This document shows positions 35,638-44,683 of a DNA stretch of 64,000 nt, in pieces (within the stretch, counting starts at the first letter, position 1; every line of letters begins with the position of its first letter). This stretch comes from an uncultured Lachnospiraceae bacterium (GTDB taxonomy: Bacteria; Bacillota; Clostridia; Lachnospirales; Lachnospiraceae). The stretch spans positions 96,667-160,666 of the forward strand of contig CANOKL010000004.1 of NCBI GenBank assembly GCA_947566645.1, given 5' to 3'. Position numbers and translations under genes: made by a program. Under the pieces are notes generated by a model. That model was not told where the DNA came from, did not search any database, and saw nothing but the letters and a program-made list of their open reading frames with translations.

Positions 35638-37503
35638 ATGAGAAAACTAGCCTTAAATGATGAAATATTACTAAAAATCGAGAAGCCTGCCCGCTATATC
35701 GGGAACGAGGTCAACAGTGTCATGAAAGACCCTGAAAAGGTGGATATCCGCTTCGCCATGTGTTTTCCCGACGTGTACGAGATCGGTATGTCCCATCTGG
35801 GCATTCAGATTCTCTATGATATGTTCAACCAGCGTGAAGATGTCTGGTGCGAGCGGGTCTATTCCCCATGGGTCGATCTGGATCAGATTATGCGCGAGAG
35901 GAAGATTCCTTTATTTGCCCTGGAGTCCCAGGATCCGGTAAAGCAGTTTGACTTCCTTGGAATTACCATCCAGTATGAGATGTGTTATACAAACATTCTC
36001 CAGGTACTGGAACTTAGCCAGATTCCTCTTTTTGCATCAGAGCGCGGGGAGACGGATCCCATTGTTATTGGAGGCGGTCCCTGTGTCTATAACCCGGAGC
36101 CGCTGGCAGATTTTTTTGATCTCTTCTACATCGGAGAAGGAGAGACCGTATACGGAGAACTTCTGGATGCTTATAAAGAAAACAGACGATATGGTGGTTC
36201 CAGAAAGGACTACCTTGAAAAAGCGGCAGAAATTGAAGGGATTTACGTTCCTTCTTTTTATGACGTAACCTACAGGGAAGACGGGACAATCGCATCTTTC
36301 CTGCCCAATAATCCCCATGCAAAGGAGAAGATCAGGAAGCAGCTTGTCATGGATATGACTGATACCTACTATCCGGAGGCTCCTGTCGTCCCCTTTATCA
36401 AGGTAACGCAGGACAGAGTCGTTCTGGAAATCCAGAGGGGATGTATCCGTGGCTGCCGTTTCTGTCAGGCTGGAATGATTTACCGGCCTACAAGAGAGAG
36501 AAAATTAGAAATACTTAAAAAATATGCTTATCAGATACTAAAAAATACCGGACACGAAGAAATTTCCCTGAGTTCTTTAAGTTCAAGCGACTATAGCAGC
36601 CTGAAAGAACTGGTGATCTTCCTGATTGAAGAATTTAAAGGGAAGGGAATCAACATTTCCCTTCCTTCCCTCCGGATTGATGCGTTTTCTCTGGATGTAA
36701 TGGAAAAAGTGCAGGACGTACGCAAGAGTAGTCTGACCTTCGCTCCGGAAGCAGGCTCCCAGAGAATGCGGAACGTCATTAACAAGGGACTTACAGAAGA
36801 AGATATCCTGAACGGAGCCGGGCAGGCTTTTGAGGGGGGATGGAACAAGGTGAAGCTTTATTTTATGCTAGGGCTTCCTACCGAGACGGAGGAAGACATG
36901 AAAGAGATTGCCGTCCTCTCGGACAAGGTTGCCAGGCGGTACTATGAGATTCCAAAGGAAAAACGCAATGGCAAATGTCAGATTACTGCCAGCAGTTCTT
37001 TCTTTATTCCCAAGCCGTTTACTCCCTTCCAGTGGGCACCTATGTTTACCAACGAGGAATATATCGCGAGAGCTGCGGTAGTAAAGCATGCATTCCGGGA
37101 GCAGCTGAACCAGAAAAGCCTGAAATACAACTGGCATGATGCAGAAGTAACTGTTCTGGAGGGAGTTTTTGCAAGAGGCGACAGGAGAACCGGGGCGGTG
37201 CTTCTGGAGGCTTACCGCCTGGGCTGCCTGTATGATTCCTGGACAGATTTCTTTGATTACGGGAAATGGCTTAAAGCCTTTGAAAATGCGGGCATCAGCA
37301 TGGAATTTTATAATCTGAGGAACCGCTCCTTTGACGAGATTCTCCCCTGGGATTTTATTGATACCGGGGTAACAAAGCAGTTTCTTATAAAAGAGTGGGA
37401 GAGAGCGCTCCGGGCAGAGGTGACGCCGAACTGCAGACAGCAATGTTCTGGATGCGGCGTCCTAAAATGGAAGGGAGGCGTCTGTATTGAAGGCAAGAAT
37501 TAA
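35638..37503 (+). CDS. TIGR03960-family B12-binding radical SAM protein
   Basis: 621 residues. An N-terminal cobalamin-binding-like region (about 15-230, with FPDVYEIGMSHLGIQILYD and PIVIGGGPCVYNPEPLADF) is followed by a radical SAM domain with CIRGCRFCQ. The C-terminus carries CRQQCSGCG. It overlaps its usual partner, the DUF2344 gene, by 17 bases. In many Clostridia the pair sits just upstream of ribonuclease G and rplU; here it is separated from rplU by 6 other genes. Reaction unknown, probably RNA or ribosome related by context. Confidence 0.9.
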   Translation: MRKLALNDEILLKIEKPARYIGNEVNSVMKDPEKVDIRFAMCFPDVYEIGMSHLGIQILYDMFNQREDVWCERVYSPWVDLDQIMRERKIPLFALESQDPVKQFDFLGITIQYEMCYTNILQVLELSQIPLFASERGETDPIVIGGGPCVYNPEPLADFFDLFYIGEGETVYGELLDAYKENRRYGGSRKDYLEKAAEIEGIYVPSFYDVTYREDGTIASFLPNNPHAKEKIRKQLVMDMTDTYYPEAPVVPFIKVTQDRVVLEIQRGCIRGCRFCQAGMIYRPTRERKLEILKKYAYQILKNTGHEEISLSSLSSSDYSSLKELVIFLIEEFKGKGINISLPSLRIDAFSLDVMEKVQDVRKSSLTFAPEAGSQRMRNVINKGLTEEDILNGAGQAFEGGWNKVKLYFMLGLPTETEEDMKEIAVLSDKVARRYYEIPKEKRNGKCQITASSSFFIPKPFTPFQWAPMFTNEEYIARAAVVKHAFREQLNQKSLKYNWHDAEVTVLEGVFARGDRRTGAVLLEAYRLGCLYDSWTDFFDYGKWLKAFENAGISMEFYNLRNRSFDEILPWDFIDTGVTKQFLIKEWERALRAEVTPNCRQQCSGCGVLKWKGGVCIEGKN

Positions 37504-38215
37504 ATTCCGTAAATATGGAGTTCTGAAATTTATCGGGCATCTTGATGTCATGCGTTTTTTCCAGAAGGCTATGCGAAGGGCGGATATACCCATTGCGTTC
37601 ACTGGAGGATACAGCCCCCATATGATTATGTCCTTTGCCCAGCCGCTGGGAGTGGGAATTACCAGCGATGGGGAATATCTGGATATTGAACTGACTGAGA
37701 GAATCAGCTCAGAACGAGCTGTCAGGCAGCTCAATGCAGTCATGGTGGAGGGAATTGATATTATAAGCTTTGTGGAAATTCCGGATGATAAGAAATCGGG
37801 CGGTATGACGATTACTGCTGCTGCGGATTACCGGGTTTTTCTGCTGGAATCTGCCGAATCACTGGATGTCAGACTTCCAGTTCCCGAAACATGGCGGGAG
37901 AATATTACAACGTTTTTGGGGAAAACAGAGGTAAAAGTGTGGAAAAAAACAAAAAAAAGTGGAAAAGAAGTGGATATCTTACCTATGATATATGAAATGC
38001 GGGCGGATGAGGACAGCATTTATCTTCTCCTGGCGGCAGGGAGCGAGCAGAACCTGAAGCCAGAACTTGTCATGGAAGCATTTCTTACGGATATAGAAGA
38101 GCAGGGTAGTCCTCTTTGCTACCACCGTCTTGATCTTCGTGCAAGAAGAGCGGATGGTGCACTTGTTCCGCTTTCTGATATGGGCAAAGAAATCAAAGGA
38201 GGGGATGCACTTTGA
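37487..38215 (+). CDS. TIGR03936/DUF2344 radical SAM-associated protein
   Basis: 242 residues beginning at a TTG with GGGAGGCG upstream, inside the end of the radical SAM gene. N-terminal RIKFRKYGVLKFIGHLDVMR and AFTGGYSPHMIMSFAQPLGVG are typical of DUF2344. The family shares features with tRNA/rRNA-modifying helpers. It overlaps the ybaK-like gene by 4 bases. Confidence 0.9.
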   Translation: MKARIKFRKYGVLKFIGHLDVMRFFQKAMRRADIPIAFTGGYSPHMIMSFAQPLGVGITSDGEYLDIELTERISSERAVRQLNAVMVEGIDIISFVEIPDDKKSGGMTITAAADYRVFLLESAESLDVRLPVPETWRENITTFLGKTEVKVWKKTKKSGKEVDILPMIYEMRADEDSIYLLLAAGSEQNLKPELVMEAFLTDIEEQGSPLCYHRLDLRARRADGALVPLSDMGKEIKGGDAL

Positions 38216-38700
38216 GTAAAAAAGAAGTAAAGACAAATGCAATGCGGATGCTGGACCGTATGAAGATCCCTTATCAATACGAGGAATATGAGTGTGATGA
38301 GTTCACAGACGGAATCCAGGTGGCGGACAGGCTCGGATATGACCATATGCTGGTGTATAAAACGCTGGTGACAACCGGAAAGAGCGGCGGATATTACGTG
38401 TTTGTCATTCCGATTGAGGAGGAGATTGATTTCAAAAAGGCTGCAAGGGTTGTAGGGGAAAAATCGCTGGAAATGCTGCCTTTAAAGGATCTCACAAGGG
38501 TGACCGGCTATGTGCGCGGCGGATGTACCTCCATTGGCATGAAAAAACAGTTTCCAACCATCATTCAGGAGGATGCGGCCGGACTTTCCTGCATGTATGT
38601 AAGCGGAGGGAAACTCGGAATGCAGCTTGAACTTCAGCCGGAAGATTTAAGAAAGGCGGCGAATGCAAAATTTGCAGATGTAATCCGAAGCGAATTATAA
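38212..38700 (+). CDS. ybaK: Cys-tRNA(Pro) deacylase YbaK/EbsC
   Basis: 162-residue trans-editing enzyme that removes Cys wrongly attached to tRNA-Pro. The fold segments VYKTLVTTGKSGGYYVFVIPIEEE (Lys of the active site) and GYVRGGCTSIGMKK are clear. It begins at TTG with AAAGGAGGGG eight bases upstream and overlaps the preceding stop. Confidence 0.9.
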   Translation: MSKKEVKTNAMRMLDRMKIPYQYEEYECDEFTDGIQVADRLGYDHMLVYKTLVTTGKSGGYYVFVIPIEEEIDFKKAARVVGEKSLEMLPLKDLTRVTGYVRGGCTSIGMKKQFPTIIQEDAAGLSCMYVSGGKLGMQLELQPEDLRKAANAKFADVIRSEL

Positions 38701-38768
38701 TTCCCGGACCGTTATCTGAACGGTTACTCACAGTTTACTTTTTTGGTAACTTTCCGATATTTTTTCCG

Positions 38769-38797
38769 TTGCAGTCAGGGATGAAATGAGGTAATAT
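38769..38797 (+). promoter_or_regulatory. Promoter of aspartate kinase gene
   Basis: TTGCAG (38769-38774), 17-base spacer, TAATAT (38792-38797). The resulting leader is about 100 bases. Confidence 0.6.
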
Positions 38798-38873
38798 AGT
38801 AAAGGGCATGTAACTGCATGCTTTTTCATGCAAGTATGAAACGCATGACCTTTTGACGCTTGTATCATATTAC
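38791..38873 (+). other. Structured leader before aspartate kinase
   Basis: GTAATAT (38791) pairs with ATATTAC (to 38873), GGGCATG with the CATGACC region, and an inner TGCATG/CATGCA hairpin sits in the middle. The whole is an imperfect palindrome about 83 bases long, overlapping the -10 box. It does not match the lysine riboswitch as I know it. It could be a regulatory RNA or a dispersed palindrome that landed in the promoter. Confidence 0.45.
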
Positions 38874-38907
38874 ATAAGAACGGCAGTTTGGAGGATTACA
38901 TAATAAG

Positions 38908-40245
38908 ATGAAAAAAGTAGTAAAATTCGGGGGAAGTTCCCTTGCCAGTGCAGAGCAGTTTGAGAAAGTAGGACGCATTATCCGGAAAGACAGTACACGG
39001 CGCTACGTGATTCCGTCTGCACCGGGGAAACGTTTCCCTAAAGATACAAAGGTTACAGATATGCTGTACAGCTGTTATAAACAGGCTATTTTGGAGGAAG
39101 ATGAGGATACCGAAGAGAGCTTTGAAGAGCTTCTTGTCCAGATCAGGGAACGTTATGATTCCATTATCAGAGGTCTTTCTCTCTCTTTGTCTCTTGACAA
39201 GGAGTTTCAGGTTATCCGCGAGAATTTCAGCAAAAAAGTAGGAAGGGATTATGCGGCATCCAGAGGTGAATATTTGAACGGAATCATTATGGCTGCATAT
39301 CTGGGATATGAATTCGTAGACGCGGCAGAGGTAATCTTTTTTGATGAAACCGGAAACTTTGACGCAAAGAAAACCCACCGTATTCTGTCAGAAAAGCTTG
39401 CAGATGTAGAGAGAGCTGTTATCCCTGGATTTTACGGTTCAAAGCCTGACGGGAAGATTATGACCTTTTCGCGGGGCGGTTCGGACATTACCGGATCAAT
39501 CGTGGCAAAGGCTGTTCATGCGGATATGTATGAAAACTGGACCGATGTCTCAGGATTCCTTGTGGCAGACCCAAGAATTATCAGTAATCCCAAGGCCATA
39601 GATACCATAACCTACCGAGAACTCAGGGAGCTGTCCTATATGGGGGCTACAGTGCTCCACGAGGATGCCATCTTTCCGGTCCGCAAAGAAGGCATTCCCA
39701 TTAATATCCGCAATACGAATTCACCGGAGGATAAGGGAACCTTGATCGTGGAGGCTACATGCCAGAAACCGAGATTTACGATTACCGGAATCGCAGGAAA
39801 GAAGGATTTCGCTTCTATTACAGTGGAAAAGGCGATGATGAACTCTGAGGTAGGTTTCTGCAAACGTGTTTTAGAAGTATTCGACAAGAATCATATCTCC
39901 ATTGAGCATATGCCGTCAGGAATTGATACCATGACAATTTTTGTGCATCAGGACGAGTTCGAGGAAAAGGAGCAGCAGGTAATTGCCGGAATCCACAGGG
40001 CAGTGGAGCCGGATTTTCTGGAGCTTGAATCAGACCTCGCGCTGATTGCAGTAGTAGGAAGGGGAATGAAGGCGACAAGGGGAACCTCCGGGCGCATTTT
40101 TTCAGCCCTTGCCCATGCAAATGTAAATGTCAAAATGATTGACCAGGGCTCCAGTGAGCTGAACATCATTATTGGTGTCAGGAACCATGACTTCGAAGCC
40201 GCAATTGAGGCCATTTACGATATTTTTGTTACAACACAGGTTTAG
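38908..40245 (+). CDS. lysC: Aspartate kinase
   Basis: Phosphorylates aspartate, first step to lysine, threonine and methionine. 445 residues. N-terminal KFGGSSLASAEQF is the kinase motif, SRGGSDITGS lies in the catalytic core and two ACT domains (about 300-445) mediate feedback control. The 50-residue insert after KFGGSS, with an Asp/Glu-rich stretch, is characteristic of the clostridial long form. It is first in a group with a CBS protein and an amidohydrolase. Confidence 0.93.
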   Translation: MKKVVKFGGSSLASAEQFEKVGRIIRKDSTRRYVIPSAPGKRFPKDTKVTDMLYSCYKQAILEEDEDTEESFEELLVQIRERYDSIIRGLSLSLSLDKEFQVIRENFSKKVGRDYAASRGEYLNGIIMAAYLGYEFVDAAEVIFFDETGNFDAKKTHRILSEKLADVERAVIPGFYGSKPDGKIMTFSRGGSDITGSIVAKAVHADMYENWTDVSGFLVADPRIISNPKAIDTITYRELRELSYMGATVLHEDAIFPVRKEGIPINIRNTNSPEDKGTLIVEATCQKPRFTITGIAGKKDFASITVEKAMMNSEVGFCKRVLEVFDKNHISIEHMPSGIDTMTIFVHQDEFEEKEQQVIAGIHRAVEPDFLELESDLALIAVVGRGMKATRGTSGRIFSALAHANVNVKMIDQGSSELNIIIGVRNHDFEAAIEAIYDIFVTTQV

Positions 40246-40260
40246 AGGAGGAGCCTTTTC

Positions 40261-40677
40261 ATGAATATATTATTTTTTTTAAAGCCGAAAAGGGATGTGG
40301 CCTACATCTATGATTATCATATGCTGCGTCAGGCGCTTGAGATCATGGAGTATCACCAGTATTCCTCGGTACCGATTCTGAATAAAGAAGGAAAATACGT
40401 AGGCTCCATTACAGAGGGCGATCTTCTGTGGAATCTCAAACGGCTGAATCTTATGAACCTTAAGGAGGCAGAGGATATCAGCATTATGAAAATTACACGG
40501 CGGCTGGATTACCAGTGTGTCCGGGCGGACTCCGATATGGAAGATCTGATTGGCCGCGCCATGGAGCAGAATTTTATTCCCGTCGTGGATGATGACGAGC
40601 ATTTTATCGGTATTATCACAAGGCGTGACATTATCGGATACTGTTACAATAAGATGAAGGATAGTGATAAGGAATGA
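40261..40677 (+). CDS. CBS-domain pair protein
   Basis: 138 residues made almost entirely of two CBS domains (about 10-65 with YSSVPILNKEGKYVGSITEGDL, and 80-130 with FIPVVDDDEHFIGIITRRDII). CBS pairs bind adenine nucleotides or SAM as sensors. Starts 15 bases after lysC with GAGGAGG, and overlaps the next start by 4 bases. Could sense nucleotide status for the amino-acid gene next to it, by inference only. Confidence 0.88.
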   Translation: MNILFFLKPKRDVAYIYDYHMLRQALEIMEYHQYSSVPILNKEGKYVGSITEGDLLWNLKRLNLMNLKEAEDISIMKITRRLDYQCVRADSDMEDLIGRAMEQNFIPVVDDDEHFIGIITRRDIIGYCYNKMKDSDKE

Positions 40678-41462
40678 TCATAGATTTTCACACACATATG
40701 TTTCCAGATAAGATCGCGAAGGGAACTATAGATTTTCTTGCCAGTGTTTGTAAGACCAATCCGTACACAGACGGAACTTATGAGGGGCTTAAGAAGGAAA
40801 CCTTGTCGTCAGGGGTGGATCTGTCTGTTGTCCTGCCCATCGTAACAAAGCCTTCACAGTTTGAATCCATCAATACATTTGCTTCCCATTATCAGGAAAG
40901 GCCGGTCCTTTCCTTTGGAAGCATCCATCCGGACTGTGGGGATTATAAAGGAAAGCTGCGGCAGATAAAGGAAATGGGCCTTAAGGGAATTAAGCTCCAC
41001 CCGGATTATCAGGAGGTTTATTTTAATGATATCCGTTATAAAAGAATCATTTCCTATGCCTCCGAGCTTGATTTCATTATCAGCGTCCATGCGGGCGCGG
41101 ATCCAAAATGTCCTGACGATATCCACTGCACGCCTCATATGTCGGCCGAGGTGATCCGGGATACCGAAGCCCCGAAGCTGGTTCTTGCCCACATGGGCGG
41201 AAATGAACAGTGGGACGAAGTAGAAGAGTGCCTTGTGGGAAAGCAGGTTTATTTCGATACGGGCGTTGTACTGGATAAAATGCCGGAGGAGCAGTTCTTA
41301 AGGATTGTCCGGAACCACGGAGCCGGCAAGATTCTTTTTGCTACAGATTCCCCGTGGAGCGGGCAGAAGGAATTTCTTGAAATTATCAGAAGGATGCCTC
41401 TTACGGATGATGAGAGGTGGAAAATTCTTGGTGAGAACGCCTGTAAGCTGTTGGGGTTATAA
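40674..41462 (+). CDS. Amidohydrolase-family metal-dependent hydrolase
   Basis: 262 residues, TIM-barrel amidohydrolase-2 type. Metal-binding HTH at residues 5-7 (DFHTHMFP), GIKLHPDYQE with Lys and His, ISVHAGAD, LAHMGG and the final FATDSPW with the catalytic Asp are all present. Related proteins decarboxylate aromatic acids or hydrolyse C-N or C-O bonds. Substrate unknown. Confidence 0.85.
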   Translation: MIIDFHTHMFPDKIAKGTIDFLASVCKTNPYTDGTYEGLKKETLSSGVDLSVVLPIVTKPSQFESINTFASHYQERPVLSFGSIHPDCGDYKGKLRQIKEMGLKGIKLHPDYQEVYFNDIRYKRIISYASELDFIISVHAGADPKCPDDIHCTPHMSAEVIRDTEAPKLVLAHMGGNEQWDEVEECLVGKQVYFDTGVVLDKMPEEQFLRIVRNHGAGKILFATDSPWSGQKEFLEIIRRMPLTDDERWKILGENACKLLGL

Positions 41463-41465
41463 AAT

Positions 41466-41487
41466 CTGGCAGCATATTAGCTGCCGG
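41466..41487 (+). terminator. Hairpin after amidohydrolase gene
   Basis: CTGGCAGC and GCTGCCGG pair around a 6-base loop. No T-run, so its role as a terminator is doubtful. Confidence 0.35.
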
Positions 41488-41552
41488 TGGAAAGAGGCAG
41501 GGTAGTAAAATAGATTTCTTGAGCTAAAGCGGAGAAAGGATAATATATAAGA

Positions 41553-42320
41553 GTGAATGAACAGGAGATTAATTCTTTACGGCTTGGGATAGAAGCGTAT
41601 GATAGAGGAGATTATACAGTTGCATTTCCCCTTTTGCTAAAGGCAGCAGAGGCCGGAGACAGGGAAGCACAGTTCAGGTGCGGTGATCTGTATCAGGATG
41701 AAGAAAAGAGCGGCCAGTTTGATGTGGAAAAAGCCATGTACTGGTACGAAAAGGCCGCAAAGCAGGGACATGCAGAAGCCCAGTGCCGATATGGGCTGGC
41801 TTATGATATTGGTTGGGGAGAAGATGGAATAACGGATGAGGAAGAAGCTTTTTACTGGTATGGAAAAGCAGCCGGACAAGGACATGCCGAAGCACAATAT
41901 TACTATGGCAATATGTATGAAAACGGTAATGGTACAGAAGAAGATCTTGAAAAAGCCCTGTACTGGTATGAAAAGGCCGCAAAGCAGGGCAATACAGATG
42001 CCATGTCCCAGATTGCTTTTATCTATGAAGTGGAGATGGAACCGGTAGATCTTAATAAGGCTCTGTACTGGTATGAAACAGCGGCTGCAAAAGGGAATGA
42101 GGAAGCAATAGCTGCCTGTAAGATTCTGCGGGACAGGATGGATATACTGGAGCCGGAGGATGAAGTCACTATTGGACTGTGGGAGGCATCCAGGATCCGA
42201 CAGCAAGACCAGGAGGTCATTAGTAAATGGGAGAATGAGGCCGGGCAGGGGGATCCGGAAGCTGCCTACTTGTGCGCCCTTTTTTATCTTTATGAAAAGA
42301 AGACGAAGAATACATCCTAA
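41553..42320 (+). CDS. Sel1-repeat protein (short)
   Basis: 255 residues from a GTG start. Five or more Sel1-like (TPR-related) repeats of the pattern AMYWYEKAAKQGHAEAQ, spaced about 36-38 residues, cover residues 30-230. Such solenoids mediate protein binding. No signal peptide, so probably cytoplasmic. Paralogous with the next gene, which lies 24 bases downstream. Confidence 0.85.
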   Translation: MNEQEINSLRLGIEAYDRGDYTVAFPLLLKAAEAGDREAQFRCGDLYQDEEKSGQFDVEKAMYWYEKAAKQGHAEAQCRYGLAYDIGWGEDGITDEEEAFYWYGKAAGQGHAEAQYYYGNMYENGNGTEEDLEKALYWYEKAAKQGNTDAMSQIAFIYEVEMEPVDLNKALYWYETAAAKGNEEAIAACKILRDRMDILEPEDEVTIGLWEASRIRQQDQEVISKWENEAGQGDPEAAYLCALFYLYEKKTKNTS

Positions 42321-42344
42321 CTGCATAAATTGAAGGGAGACAAT

Positions 42345-43703
42345 ATGGGTTTATTCGGAAACAGTACAAATAAAGAAGCAAAAAAGCTTTACAATGAAGC
42401 GTTGCCGCTTTACGAGCAGGGTCAATATGAGGAAGCCTTAGAACTTATGGAACAAGCTGCCGAACTGGACCATAAAGAGGCAATGTATTTGTGCGGAAAT
42501 ATGGAGGCATCCATGGAGCATCACTCGCTGCTCGCTGCAAAATGGTATGCAAAAGCTGCGGAAAAAGGGCACTCCGAAGCGAAAAAAAGGTTAAATGATC
42601 TGTGCGTGGATTCCTCTGTCCGGAAGCAATATCATCTGGAAAAAGAGTTGATAAAAAGGGCAGAGAGCGGAGCGCCGGAGGCACAATATGCATATGCGGA
42701 TATGCTTTACCACGATGGTGTTGATAAAAATGATCCAGGCAGGGCGCGGCTTTCAGAGAAAGAACGCAAAAAGAAAGATACCGAAGATGCATTAAGGTGG
42801 GCAGTAAAAGCAGCAGAGCAGGGAAATATGGATGCCCAGCTTCTGTGCGGACTCATCTGTTCCTCTAAATTGAAAGATAATAAAAGCGCTGACAGATGGT
42901 ACAAAGCTGCCATAGAGCACGATGACCCCGGGGCATACCATTCCTACGGTTTGTTTCTCTCCGATAATAAGCAATATAAAGAAGCGGCGGAATGCTTTCT
43001 CAAATCATGGGATATGGGAGATTCAAAATGGTCCCCCATGTCATGTATTAGAGCTTATAAAAATATTGGTACGGAAAAAAGCCGCAAAGAGGCGCTAAAG
43101 CTTTGCAGCAGAATGATCAGCGAACTAAGCAGCGAGGAACAGGAAACTGGGAATAAACCGGAATTCATAAAGGATATTGCCCATGTTCTGTCTGTGATGG
43201 GACAGGTTTACTATGAGGCAGGAGATAAAAATACTGCTCTTCAGTGGTTCCTGCGTTCCTACAACTTAAACGGCAGTATTCAGACTATACGTCGGTGCGC
43301 AAAGATGTATTACGGAGGGGACGGTATTAAGAAGGATTACGAAAAAGCCTATAAGATTTATTCTTCTATAGCAGAAGACAAAGAGTATGACCGGGATGCC
43401 ATATACCAGTGCGGTATCATGCATTTTTTTGGCGAAGGCGTACCAGCATCCCATGAGCAGGCTTTTCAATATTTTTTAAGGCTCTGGGATAGGGGGGATA
43501 CAATGGGTCGCTATCTCTGTGCCGCTATGTACCATAAGGGAATGGCGACTGCTCCGAACTCTGACGACGCATTTGAGATTATACAGGGCTTTCCGCATAA
43601 TATCTTTGAAAGCAGGCAGGAAGAATGGATACAGGAATGTGTCAAACGAGGATATTATACCTGGCCGCATTTAAAGTTAGAAACCCACACGGTTTATTTA
43701 TAA
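42345..43703 (+). CDS. Sel1-repeat protein (long)
   Basis: 452 residues with Sel1 repeats spread along most of the length: LYEQGQYEEALELMEQAAEL, AKWYAKAAEKGHSEAKK and YKIYSSIAEDKEYDRDAIYQCG, among others. It begins MGLFGNSTNKEAKKLY after AAGGGAGA; a TTG at 42330 would add five residues. Together with the shorter paralogue it may form a scaffold; no target is indicated by context. Confidence 0.85.
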   Translation: MGLFGNSTNKEAKKLYNEALPLYEQGQYEEALELMEQAAELDHKEAMYLCGNMEASMEHHSLLAAKWYAKAAEKGHSEAKKRLNDLCVDSSVRKQYHLEKELIKRAESGAPEAQYAYADMLYHDGVDKNDPGRARLSEKERKKKDTEDALRWAVKAAEQGNMDAQLLCGLICSSKLKDNKSADRWYKAAIEHDDPGAYHSYGLFLSDNKQYKEAAECFLKSWDMGDSKWSPMSCIRAYKNIGTEKSRKEALKLCSRMISELSSEEQETGNKPEFIKDIAHVLSVMGQVYYEAGDKNTALQWFLRSYNLNGSIQTIRRCAKMYYGGDGIKKDYEKAYKIYSSIAEDKEYDRDAIYQCGIMHFFGEGVPASHEQAFQYFLRLWDRGDTMGRYLCAAMYHKGMATAPNSDDAFEIIQGFPHNIFESRQEEWIQECVKRGYYTWPHLKLETHTVYL

Positions 43704-43723
43704 GCTGTAGTAAGAATTTAGTT

Positions 43724-43861
43724 CTATTCACGGCTCAGGAATGCGCTGAACTGTGCATTCCGTGAGAACATGATGCAGGGGTGAGGGGCGTTTTTTGCGT
43801 AGCAAAACTTGGAATGCCGCCCCGAATTGTTACTATGAGTGGCCTTACGGGCCGTGAATAG
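43724..43861. mobile_element. MITE-like element with 11-bp terminal repeats
   Basis: CTATTCACGGC at 43724-43734 is repeated inverted at 43851-43861. The 138-base interior contains a GAATGC...GCATTC hairpin (43739-43760) and a GGGGCG...CGCCCC pairing (43784-43823). No ORF. The ends are perfectly matched, as in non-autonomous elements, although target-site duplications are not clear. Confidence 0.45.
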
Positions 43862-43865
43862 TAAC
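43829..43865. repeat. Palindromic element, copy 1
   Basis: GTTACTAT-GAGTGGCC, loop TTAC, GGGCCGTGA-ATAGTAAC. The same core with the same unpaired inner GAG occurs at 50731-50780. This indicates a dispersed palindrome family. Confidence 0.7.
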
Positions 43866-43894
43866 AGAATTTGTGGTAAAACGTTAAAAATCTC

Positions 43895-43923
43895 TTGATT
43901 TTTCCTGATTTTCATGCTATACT
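43895..43923 (+). promoter_or_regulatory. Promoter of ribosomal L21 operon
   Basis: TTGATT (43895-43900), 17-base spacer, TATACT (43918-43923). Transcript start near 43930. Confidence 0.7.
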
Positions 43924-43929
43924 TCATAA

Positions 43930-44024
43930 GTATGCCGCACAATGAGGTTTAAGCTTTGCATGGACAGAGATATTGTGATATGTAAACACCGTAATTGGCG
44001 AGTAATGATAATAGGAGGTGCCAT
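43930..44024 (+). ncRNA. Candidate L21 leader RNA
   Basis: A roughly 95-base leader in which GCACAATG pairs with ATTGTG and GGTTTA with TAAACACC, ending in the AGGAGGTG ribosome site of rplU. Position and structure fit the autoregulatory leader known in front of rplU in Firmicutes. The assignment rests on position and pairing, since no covariance search was possible. Confidence 0.5.
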
Positions 44025-44333
44025 ATGTACGCGATTATAGCAACAGGTGGTAAACAGTACAAAGTAGCCGAAGGCGATATCATTAAAGTAGAAAAGCTTG
44101 GTGTGGAAGCCGGAGAGTCTTATACCTTTGACCAGGTGCTTGCAGTAAGCGGAGACGGATTAAAGGTTGGGAATCCGACCGTGGAAGGCGCAACTGTAGA
44201 GGCTTCTGTAGTTGAGAATGGAAAAGCGAGAAAAGTCATTGTTTACAAGTATAAGAGAAAAACTGGATACCATAAGAAGAATGGTCACAGACAGCAGTAT
44301 ACGGCAGTAAAGATTGACAAGATCAACGCTTAA
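44025..44333 (+). CDS. rplU: Ribosomal protein bL21
   Basis: Large-subunit ribosomal protein binding 23S rRNA. 102 residues from [14 protein letters not shown], with the C-terminal [18 protein letters not shown] signature. The start at 44025 follows AGGAGGTGCC at the standard distance; a reading from 43995 extends into the leader RNA. First of the rplU-prp-rpmA group. Confidence 0.97.
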   Translation: MYAIIATGGKQYKVAEGDIIKVEKLGVEAGESYTFDQVLAVSGDGLKVGNPTVEGATVEASVVENGKARKVIVYKYKRKTGYHKKNGHRQQYTAVKIDKINA

Positions 44334-44348
44334 TATTGGTGACAATTC

Positions 44349-44678
44349 ATGATTCATGCAGTCATATATCAGAACAGAGGAGAATGTTTGGGATTTAATC
44401 TTTCCGGGCATGCAGGATATGCGGATTCAGGAGAAGATGTTGTGTGTGCGGCAGTCTCTGTGCTTGTCATTAATACACTGAATTCCCTGGAACGCTTCAC
44501 GGAGGATTGTTTTTCCCTTGATTCGGATGAAGAGAGAGGAATAATTGTATGCAGATTCGAACATCATCCGTCCCACGATGCAAAGCTTCTGCTTGACACC
44601 ATGATTCTTGGCCTTTCTGATATGGCAGATGATGAGAACTATGACGAATACATTCAATTAACATTCGAGGAGGTGTAA
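44349..44678 (+). CDS. prp: Ribosomal-processing cysteine protease Prp
   Basis: 109 residues. Catalytic His in [10 protein letters not shown] and Cys in [10 protein letters not shown], the two motifs of the Prp family. Removes the N-terminal extension of ribosomal protein L27, whose gene follows 5 bases later. Conserved order rplU-prp-rpmA in Firmicutes supports the call. Confidence 0.95.
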   Translation: MIHAVIYQNRGECLGFNLSGHAGYADSGEDVVCAAVSVLVINTLNSLERFTEDCFSLDSDEERGIIVCRFEHHPSHDAKLLLDTMILGLSDMADDENYDEYIQLTFEEV

Positions 44679-44683
44679 CAACC

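Larger units (their letters stand above)
43704..44024 (+). other. Intergenic region before rplU
   Basis: 321 bases with no gene. It holds a MITE-like element (43724-43861) ending in a palindrome (43829-43865), then the rplU promoter (43895-43923) and a leader with L21-type folding. Confidence 0.75.

Noticed and set aside
38791..38907. Lysine riboswitch before aspartate kinase
   Set aside because: The conserved lysine-riboswitch core could not be recognised and the leader is too short.
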